This document shows, piece by piece, positions 27,993-33,319 of a stretch of DNA of 33,319 nucleotides. Origin of the DNA: Tautonia sociabilis. Its GTDB lineage: Bacteria > Planctomycetota > Planctomycetia > Isosphaerales > Isosphaeraceae. The position numbers and the translations under genes were made by a program. The DNA lies in assembly GCF_003977685.1 (NCBI RefSeq), contig NZ_RYZH01000064.1, forward strand, positions 1 through 33,319, in the 5' to 3' direction. The number at the start of each line of letters is the position of its first letter. Position 1 is the first letter of the stretch. The notes under the pieces are model-generated. The model was not told the DNA's origin. It saw only the letters and a list, made by a program, of their open reading frames with translations, and ran no database searches.

Positions 27993-29000
27993 ATGAGCGT
28001 CTCCATCCTGGCCGCCACCCTGACCGTGTTCGGGCTGGCTCCGGCCGCCCCTCTCGACGACGCCGCCCGGCTGATCGAGGCCCGTCGCATCTGGGACGAG
28101 GCACCGCACTGCGCCTTCACCGACCTGATCCGGTTCGACGGCCGATGGCTCTGCACCTTCCGAGAGGGCCAGCGGCACGTCTCCCCCGACGGGGCCATCC
28201 GCGTGATCGCCTCGGAAGACGGCGAGCGCTGGGAGCCGATCGCCCGGCTGACCTCCGCCTCGGCCGACCTCCGCGACCCGAAGCTCTGCACCTCGCCCGA
28301 CGGCCGGCTGATGCTCACCGCCGCCGCGGCCCTGCACGATCCGGGAGACGGCGGCCGGCACCAGACACTGGCCTGGTTCTCCCAGGACGGCGCCTCCTGG
28401 GACGGCCCCCACCCGATCGGCCGCCGGGGAGACTGGCTCTGGCGGGTCTCCTGGCACGACGGCACGCCCTACAGCGTCGGCTATTCGACCGAGGCCGACC
28501 GGCCCGCCCGAGTCGCCCGGCTGTACCGGGGGGCCGACGGCCGGGCCGACGCCTTCGAGGCGATCGTCGACCCCCTCTTCGAGGCCGGAGAGCCGAGCGA
28601 GGCCACCCTCCGCTTCCTGCCCGACGGCCAGGCCCTCTGCCTGCTCCGCCGGGACGGCGCCGAGCCGTCCGCCCAGCTCGGCCAGGCCGAGCCCCCCTAC
28701 CTCAACTGGACGTGGACCGACCTGGGGGTCCGGGTCGGCGGGCCGAACCTCATCCGGCTGCCCGACGGCCGGCTCATCGCCGTGGTCCGACTCTACGACG
28801 GCGGGCCCCGAACCGCCGTCTGCCGGCTCGACCCCGGGGCCGGGACGCTCACCGAGCTGCTCGCCCTCCCCTCGGGAGGAGATACCAGCTACGCCGGCCT
28901 GGCCTGGCACGCAGAGCAGCTCTGGATCAGCTACTACTCCTCGCATGAAGGCCGCACGGCGATCTACCTGGCCCGAGTCGCCCTCCCCGACCCCTCCTAA
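27993..29000 (+). CDS. Exported sialidase-fold (BNR/Asp-box) protein
   Basis: A 335-residue protein with a short N-terminal signal (about 1-20, ending APAAP). The body has repeated beta-strand blades with Asp-box-like turns: SEDGERW (74-80) and SQDGASW (130-136). Between them are RDPKLCTSPDGRL, RFLPDGQALCLLRRDG and GGPNLIRLPDGRLIAVVR. This fits the six-bladed sialidase/neuraminidase superfamily. The classic Arg triad and Tyr nucleophile of true sialidases cannot be assigned by eye, so it may be a glycoside hydrolase relative or a binding protein. The C-terminal SYAGLAWHAEQLWISYYSSHEGR is a familiar ending in planctomycete homologues. It is divergent from the glycosyltransferase. Confidence 0.82.
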   Translation: MSVSILAATLTVFGLAPAAPLDDAARLIEARRIWDEAPHCAFTDLIRFDGRWLCTFREGQRHVSPDGAIRVIASEDGERWEPIARLTSASADLRDPKLCTSPDGRLMLTAAAALHDPGDGGRHQTLAWFSQDGASWDGPHPIGRRGDWLWRVSWHDGTPYSVGYSTEADRPARVARLYRGADGRADAFEAIVDPLFEAGEPSEATLRFLPDGQALCLLRRDGAEPSAQLGQAEPPYLNWTWTDLGVRVGGPNLIRLPDGRLIAVVRLYDGGPRTAVCRLDPGAGTLTELLALPSGGDTSYAGLAWHAEQLWISYYSSHEGRTAIYLARVALPDPS

Positions 29001-29026
29001 CGCCCCATCGGACCGCGAGGCGAAGG

Positions 29027-29044
29027 GCGGACCAATTCGTCCGC
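29027..29044 (+). terminator. Hairpin after sialidase-like gene
   Basis: GCGGAC (29027-29032) pairs with GTCCGC (29039-29044) around CAATTC, 26 nt after the stop. An A/T-richer stretch (AACCCATTTCTCC) follows, making this one of the more conventional terminator candidates here. Confidence 0.45.
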
Positions 29045-29205
29045 AACCCATTTCTCCAAAACAACTTTCGCCATGACCCCCACCCAGACCCCCCGGTCCC
29101 CGAGGCGAGCCCGACCGGCCTCGGCACGGCACATGCACGCGAGAGTGTCGCCGCCGGCGCCGGATCGGCGGCCGGGTGCGACCGAGGGCTGTCGAGGACG
29201 GAGTT

Positions 29206-29433
29206 ATGCTCATTCGTGTTTTTGATCGAGGGGCGGCGACGCTGATCGAGGCCCCGGCAGACGCGGTGGTGCATTACGGGAGGGTGCTGGGGCTGCCCGA
29301 CCTGCTGGAGATCCGGGGGACCCAGGGGCAGGAGGCGGTGCTGCTGACCGAGTCGGTGGCGGTTTCCGCCGCCCGGCTCGGCCTGTACGGGCTGAGGCTC
29401 GTCGAGCAGCAGGCCGCCAGGGTCCGCTCCTGA
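29206..29433 (+). CDS. Small protein of unknown function, 75 residues
   Basis: A short open frame beginning MLIRVFDRG, with GAGGA 7 nt before the ATG and a clear stop. It is balanced in composition, unlike the Arg/Pro-rich shadow frames around it, and reads as a small alpha/beta protein (LIEAPADAVVHYGRVLGLPD, AVLLTESVAVSAARLGLYGL). Wobble positions are mostly G-ended. No motif, signal peptide or membrane segment is visible. I do not recognise a family. The sequence LPDLLEIRGTQGQEAVLL has the alternation of a small sheet. Neighbours give no clue. I judge it a probable real gene from the ribosome site and composition. Confidence 0.55.
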   Translation: MLIRVFDRGAATLIEAPADAVVHYGRVLGLPDLLEIRGTQGQEAVLLTESVAVSAARLGLYGLRLVEQQAARVRS

Positions 29434-29436
29434 CCC

Positions 29437-29478
29437 CCTCCCGGGTGCCCCCCGGCCCGCCTCCCCGCGGCCGGGAGG
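29437..29478 (+). terminator. Possible terminator of the 75-residue gene
   Basis: CCTCCCGG (29437-29444) and CCGGGAGG (29471-29478) are perfect 8-bp complements separated by 26 nt of C-rich sequence, starting 4 nt after the stop. The long loop lowers confidence. Confidence 0.35.
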
Positions 29479-29862
29479 ACGGGACTCCGCCGAGTTCCCG
29501 AAACCGAGTCGCCCCCGAGGGCCCTCGCCGATTGTCCGGGCCGAGGGCCTCTCACGAGCGCCGCCGATCCGATTTCCCCGGCCAGTTCAAGGCTGTCGGG
29601 AGGACCGCAAGGGATGACGCGACGCGGCCGGGGCCGGGACGCTCCTGCCGACGGGTCGTCGTCCGGGAGCGGGGGAGGCTCCGGGTCGTCCGGCGTCTCC
29701 CGAGAGGTGCGCGGCATCCGCTCCGTCGCTCCTCATCGCCCCGGGTTCGAGACGGGTCGGCCGCCGCCCGGCCCCTCCCGGTGGAGGGGGCACCCGCCGG
29801 GCCAAGGCAGGGTCCGAGCGGCTCGAGTGTTGCGTGGAAGCTCGACCGGATGATGATCCGGC

Positions 29863-29891
29863 TCGACGCCTCCGTCCCGTTGCCCTATGAT
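29863..29891 (+). promoter_or_regulatory. Putative promoter for the response regulator
   Basis: TCGACG (29863-29868) and TATGAT (29886-29891) are separated by 17 bp. The -10 matches five of six consensus bases and the -35 four of six. The predicted leader is about 100 nt. Confidence 0.55.
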
Positions 29892-29999
29892 TTGGGTGGC
29901 AGGAACCGAGAGCACCCGGATCGGGTCCCGGGCCGAGAGGAACACCCGAGGTCGAAGCGGACTCGACGCCCCGAACGGCATGACGCCGAGGAGTTCACC

Positions 30000-30350
30000 G
30001 TGCGACCGATCCTGTTGATCGTCGAGGACGACCCGGCCCTGACGGAAGTCTGGCGGACCATCTTCGCGGCCCGGGGCTGGGAGGTCCGCTCGGCGGCAAC
30101 CGTGGCCGAGGGGCTCGCCCTGCTGGAGCCCGCCCCCGACTACCTGATCCTGGATCTGCAACTGCCCGACGGCGACGGTGGGGCCCTGCTCCGTCGGATC
30201 CGAGAGACGGGCATGAAGACTCGGGTCGCCGTCACGACCGCCTCGGACGACCCCGCCTCGCTCGCCGGTCTGGAGCCCGAGGCGCTCTTCCGCAAGCCCG
30301 TCGACGTGGTCGACGTCTGGCGGCTGGGTGCCTTCTCCGAGGCGGGCTGA
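30000..30350 (+). CDS. Single-domain response regulator (receiver only)
   Basis: A 116-residue CheY-like receiver without an output domain. The acidic pocket E9-D10-D11 (IVEDDP), phosphoacceptor D52 (LILDLQLPDGDG), the VAVTTAS threonine/serine and the FRKPVD lysine are all in place, so it should accept phosphate. It starts at GTG 30000, with GAGGAG 7 nt upstream; an ATG at 29980 is in a different frame. It probably relays signal to a partner protein or within a phosphorelay; the hybrid kinase 16 kb away is not an obvious partner. Its last 211 bp overlap, tail to tail, the 3' end of the truncated M14 gene on the other strand. Confidence 0.9.
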   Translation: MRPILLIVEDDPALTEVWRTIFAARGWEVRSAATVAEGLALLEPAPDYLILDLQLPDGDGGALLRRIRETGMKTRVAVTTASDDPASLAGLEPEALFRKPVDVVDVWRLGAFSEAG

Positions 30351-31717
30351 GCCCCCTGCTCGACGGCGGAGCCCTCGGGCCGGAGGACCGCGGCGGCGGT
30401 CAGGCGGCGGACCTCGATGCCGTTGGCGACGAGGAGCTCGGCCAGCTCGGCGGCTCGGACGGGGGTCTTGCCGGGCAGGAGGAAGACGTCGGGGGCGTCT
30501 CCCGACCGGCCGCGCTCGATCGCCTCGCCGCGGCCCTCGTGGAAGGTGCGGAGCAGGTCGGCCCGGCCGGAGGCGGCGGCCTGGACGGCGGCCAGGCCGC
30601 TGACGTAGTGGTGGCGGACGGCGTCGTGGTAGTGCAGGGGCTGCCCGTCGTCCCGGTCGACGACGAGGCCTCGGACGCCGGCCTGCTCCCAGAGCAGGCC
30701 GATGGCGCCGTGCATCATCGGCCAGGTGGAGCCGTAGCCGGGGTAGAAGGCGTCGAAGATCTCCCGGCTGGTGTAGGAGAAGCCGAAGCGGTCGAACTGC
30801 TCGGCCTGGAGGCGGCCGATCCGGGTGGCCCAGGCGTTTTGGCGGGGGGTGATCTGGGGGTTGAAGGGGTCGGAGGCGGGGTCGAAGTAGTAGGAGGCGT
30901 TGGCCCCCATCTCGTGGACGTCGACGTAGACTTGGGGCTGCCAGTCGAGGTAGGCGGCGACCTTGGCGCGCGTCTCGGGCTGGGACTGGAGGAACCAGTC
31001 CCGGTTCAGGTCGAACAGGTAGTGGTTGTACCGTCCCCCCGGCCAGGGCTGGAGCCGCTCGGTGGCCCGGGGGGAGGACTGGGGGAAGGCGCCCCGGGCT
31101 CGGCGGTGAGCGCCGACGAAGCGGTCCCGGCCGTCGGGGTTCTGGATCGGGTCGATGACGACGATCAGCTCGTTGAGCCAGATCCTCGTCTCCTCTCGGC
31201 GGTCGGCCAGGAGGGTGTAGGCGGTGATGAGGGCGGCGTCGCTGGAGGAGGACTCGTCGCCGTGGACGGCGTAGGCCAGCCAGAGGACGGCGGGAGCGCG
31301 GTCGATGAGCGTCTCGGCCTCGTCGGGGCCGAGGGCCCGGGGGTCGGCCAGCAGGAGGTTGTCGGCGCGGGCCTCGTCGAGGCGGGCGATCGTCTCGGGG
31401 GCGCTGAGGACGAGGTAGACCAGGTCGCGGCCCTCGACGCTCTGGCCGTAGCGGACGAGCCGGCAGCGGTCGGGGGCCGCCTTGGCCAGGGCCTCCAGGT
31501 AGCGGAGCACCTCGGCGTGGCTGGAGATGTCCGCTCCCCAGGAGTGGCCGACGACCTCCTCCAGGGTGGGGATGGCGGGGTCGGCGTCGATCTCCGGCAT
31601 CGGCAGCAACCAGCCGGGCTCTCCCCGCTCCTGGCCGTTCGCCGGCGCGGCCAGGGCGGCCAGGATGAGGATGACGGCGGCCGCCCACCGTCGCCGAGCC
31701 GACTGCGGATGTCGCAT
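30140..31717 (-). CDS. Exported M14-family zinc carboxypeptidase, C-terminally truncated
   Basis: A 525-residue frame with a signal peptide (about 1-28, ending PANGQ). Zinc ligands are H152-x2-E155 (VHGDE) and H268 (VDVHEMG); QNPDGRDRF (192-200), NHYLFDLNRDW (231-241) and E344 in LLWEQAGVRG complete the catalytic domain. From memory, planctomycete relatives are about 850-900 residues and continue well beyond VFLLPGKTPVRAAELAELL (411-429). Here family-like sequence ends near residue 450. The last 70 or so residues (Ser/Arg/Pro-rich) are simply the antisense of the response regulator. The gene has probably lost its 3' part by deletion or rearrangement at about 30350-30370. The catalytic domain is intact, so activity cannot be excluded. 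A clear promoter lies upstream. Confidence 0.8.
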   Translation of the reverse strand: MRHPQSARRRWAAAVILILAALAAPANGQERGEPGWLLPMPEIDADPAIPTLEEVVGHSWGADISSHAEVLRYLEALAKAAPDRCRLVRYGQSVEGRDLVYLVLSAPETIARLDEARADNLLLADPRALGPDEAETLIDRAPAVLWLAYAVHGDESSSSDAALITAYTLLADRREETRIWLNELIVVIDPIQNPDGRDRFVGAHRRARGAFPQSSPRATERLQPWPGGRYNHYLFDLNRDWFLQSQPETRAKVAAYLDWQPQVYVDVHEMGANASYYFDPASDPFNPQITPRQNAWATRIGRLQAEQFDRFGFSYTSREIFDAFYPGYGSTWPMMHGAIGLLWEQAGVRGLVVDRDDGQPLHYHDAVRHHYVSGLAAVQAAASGRADLLRTFHEGRGEAIERGRSGDAPDVFLLPGKTPVRAAELAELLVANGIEVRRLTAAAVLRPEGSAVEQGAQPASEKAPSRQTSTTSTGLRKSASGSRPASEAGSSEAVVTATRVFMPVSRIRRSRAPPSPSGSCRSRIR

Positions 31718-31783
31718 CGCGGGAGGATCTCCGGGGGTCTCGGTCCGGGGAGGCCCTGACCGGCCGCCCTCGGAAGCCGCCCC

Positions 31784-31812
31784 GTTATCCTCGTCCGCGA
31801 TGGTCCCGTCAA
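31784..31812 (-). promoter_or_regulatory. Putative sigma-70-type promoter for the M14 gene
   Basis: On the minus strand TTGACG (complement of 31807-31812) and GATAAC (complement of 31784-31789) are spaced by 17 bp. The predicted leader is about 60 nt. Its presence suggests the truncated gene may still be transcribed. Confidence 0.6.
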
Positions 31813-31838
31813 GCGCGAGGCGTCTGGCGGCGGGGGGC

Positions 31839-33299
31839 TCAGAACAGCTCGGCGATCGGGGAGCCTCGGTCGACGATCGGGCGGGGGCGGCCGTCCTTCT
31901 CCTCGTAGTGGGCGTCGAGGGGGACGCCCATGTGGCGGTAGATGGTGGCGGCGAGGTCGCCGGGGGTGACGGGGCGGTCCTTGATGTGGCCGCCGTCGGG
32001 CATGGTGGCGCCGATGACCTGGCCGTGGTTCAGGCCGCCGCCGGCCAGGCACAGGGACATGACGTGGGGCCAGTGGTTGCGGCCGTCGGTGCTGCCCTGG
32101 GTGCCGAGCTGCGGGGTGCGGCCGAACTCTCCCATGGCGACGACGAGCACATCGTCGAGCAGGCCGAGGCGGTCGAGGTCGGAGACGAGGGTGGTGATAA
32201 GGTGGTCGAACAGGGGGAGCAGCGGGCCGAGCCCCTTGGTGATGCCGCCGTAGGGGGGGATGTTGTCGCCGTGGGTGTCCCAGGTGCCGGAGGCGGGGTG
32301 ATAGCTCAGGTCGAGGGTGACGAAGGCGGCGCCGGCCTCGATGAGCCGACGGGCGATCAGGGCCTGCTGGCACCAGAGGTGCTTCCCGAAGCGGTCCCGG
32401 ATCTCCTGCGGTTCGCGGTCGAGGTCGAAGGCGTCCCGGGCGCGTCGGCCGGCGAGGAGCTCGACGGCCTGCTGGCCGTAGTCGTCGAGGGCGTCGACCT
32501 CGGCGGAGGAATCGATGGCGCGCCGGGCGTCGTCGAACCGCTCCAGCAGGGAGCGGCGGCCCCGGACCCGGGCTTCGTCGAGCCCGGCAGGGAGGGTGAA
32601 CAGCTCGGCCTGCGTCATGCGGCCGGTGTCGACGCCGACGTTCGAGTAGATGGGCAGGCGGGCGGCCTGATTGGCGATGAAGGGATCATATTCCTTGCCG
32701 AGCACACCGGCATAGGCGATATGAGAGCGGGAGGTCTGGAAGGCGATGTAGGGGGGCATCGCCGGGTGGTTCGCGCCGTGGTACTTGGCGACGACGGAGC
32801 CGATGGCCGGGTAGGAGTCTCCCCGGGGGTTGACTCGGGGGGCGGCCTCGAGGTTGCCGGTCTGGAAGACCTTGTTCGGCTCGTGGTTGCTGTGGGTGGC
32901 GTCGACGGACCGGATGATGGTGAACTTGTCGAGCATGGCGGCCTGCTTCGGCAGGTGCTCGCAGAGGGCGACGCCGGGGATCGCCGTCTGGATGGTGCCG
33001 AAGGGGCCTCGGTTCTCGTAGGGGCGGTCGGGCTTGGGGTCCCAGGTGTCGATCTGGCTGGGGCCGCCGGCCATCCAGAGGAGGATGACGGCCTTGTTGC
33101 CGCCGATCGGCCGGCCGAGGTCGGACGCCTCGGCCCGGGAGCGCAGCAGGCCGGGCAAGGTCAGGCCGGCCATGCCCGCCATGCTCGCCTTGAGCAGGTT
33201 GCGGCGGGTCTGGAGGATCAGGCCTTCGGGCTCCCTCGCGTGGAAGTGGGTGAAGGCGTGGCGGTGGTCGTGGGCGGGACGGGGGTTGCCGAAGCTCAT
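31839..33299 (-). CDS. DUF1501 family protein, Tat-exported
   Basis: A complete 486-residue protein. The N-terminus is His-rich, then a twin-arginine signal TRRNLLKAS (31-39) and hydrophobic stretch precede the mature part. NKAVILLWMAGGPSQIDTWDPKPD (68-91) and the later VVAMGEFGRTPQ, GRNHWPHVMSLCLAGGG and VTPGDLAATIYRHMGV are hallmarks of DUF1501, related to the alkaline phosphatase/sulfatase fold. In planctomycetes DUF1501 genes usually sit beside DUF1549/DUF1553 cytochrome genes; such a partner would lie beyond the right edge. AGGAG 8 nt before the ATG fixes the start. Substrate is unknown. Confidence 0.95.
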   Translation of the reverse strand: MSFGNPRPAHDHRHAFTHFHAREPEGLILQTRRNLLKASMAGMAGLTLPGLLRSRAEASDLGRPIGGNKAVILLWMAGGPSQIDTWDPKPDRPYENRGPFGTIQTAIPGVALCEHLPKQAAMLDKFTIIRSVDATHSNHEPNKVFQTGNLEAAPRVNPRGDSYPAIGSVVAKYHGANHPAMPPYIAFQTSRSHIAYAGVLGKEYDPFIANQAARLPIYSNVGVDTGRMTQAELFTLPAGLDEARVRGRRSLLERFDDARRAIDSSAEVDALDDYGQQAVELLAGRRARDAFDLDREPQEIRDRFGKHLWCQQALIARRLIEAGAAFVTLDLSYHPASGTWDTHGDNIPPYGGITKGLGPLLPLFDHLITTLVSDLDRLGLLDDVLVVAMGEFGRTPQLGTQGSTDGRNHWPHVMSLCLAGGGLNHGQVIGATMPDGGHIKDRPVTPGDLAATIYRHMGVPLDAHYEEKDGRPRPIVDRGSPIAELF

Positions 33300-33319
33300 C
33301 CCGAGTCTCCTGGGGCGGG

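Larger units (their letters stand above)
29434..29999 (+). other. Intergenic region before the response regulator
   Basis: No gene is seen. Frames crossing it are Arg/Pro-rich and motif-free. Near its left end CCTCCCGG (29437-29444) can pair with CCGGGAGG (29471-29478), a possible terminator for the 75-residue gene. At its right end is a good promoter (29863-29891). A GAGGAG 7 nt before the GTG at 30000 sets the start of the regulator. Confidence 0.5.

Noticed and set aside
27685..28104. N-terminal extension of the glycosyltransferase frame
   Set aside because: Arg/Pro-rich and overlapping the first 112 bp of the divergent gene; GT4 enzymes begin close to the GGAER motif.
26657..28948. 763-codon plus-strand frame opposite the glycosyltransferase
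   Set aside because: Ser/Arg/Pro-rich; it crosses a divergent promoter region and overlaps the sialidase-like gene in the wrong frame.
29445..29999. 185-codon extension upstream of the response regulator
   Set aside because: Low-complexity sequence; the receiver domain begins at GTG 30000 right after a GAGGAG ribosome site and a good promoter.

Overview
This is a GC-rich, gene-dense chromosomal window that looks like a planctomycete, most likely of the Isosphaeraceae type. The lineage call rests on a Tat-exported DUF1501 protein, a planctomycete/verrucomicrobial-type heme-binding domain joined to a sugar dehydrogenase, an EF-G resembling the spirochaete/planctomycete/mitochondrial EFG1 branch, and a K+-dependent membrane pyrophosphatase. 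Codons are mostly C- or G-ended. I see no rRNA, tRNA, CRISPR array, insertion sequence, phage gene or recognisable defence island. It reads as ordinary chromosome with several unusual domain fusions and two decayed or truncated genes.

Layout. 1-583 (-): 3'-truncated membrane protein with a signal-peptidase-like tail. 1086-3167 (+): fusA. 3627-4646 (+): sugar phosphate isomerase/epimerase. 4869-8650 (+): a compact run of a fused binding-protein/permease, its ATPase (4-bp overlap) and an exported amidohydrolase, closed by a strong hairpin. 8681-10198 (-): convergent Tat-exported protein of unknown function. 10629-14224 (+): large hybrid histidine kinase, then a coiled-coil lipoprotein. 14318-16461 (-): an SDR/thioester-reductase-like protein and a methyltransferase resembling the mycobacterial phthiotriol dimycocerosate enzyme. 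16658-17245 (-): small membrane protein. About 17242-17595 (-): decayed membrane-protein gene. 17708-20185 (-): hppA with an extra loop domain. 20545-23218 (+): cytochrome c/sugar dehydrogenase fusion and an HSL-type esterase. 23311-27684 (-): NhaC-type antiporter with an exported EF-hand head, MscS channel and GT4 glycosyltransferase. 27993-29433 (+): exported sialidase-fold protein and a 75-residue orphan. 30000-30350 (+): single-domain response regulator, running into the 3' end of a C-terminally truncated M14 carboxypeptidase (30140-31717, -). 31839-33299 (-): DUF1501 protein.

How genes may work together. The amino-acid transporter and exported amidohydrolase could form a hydrolyse-then-import unit. 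The sugar dehydrogenase and esterase could oxidise a sugar and open the lactone. The methyltransferase and reductase suggest tailoring of a lipid or polyketide-like product. MscS, NhaC and the pyrophosphatase all concern ion and osmotic balance. These links are inferences from gene order. Sigma-70-like promoters with 16-17 bp spacers can be proposed before fusA, the isomerase, hppA, the response regulator and the M14 gene. Terminators here are GC hairpins without clear U-tracts.
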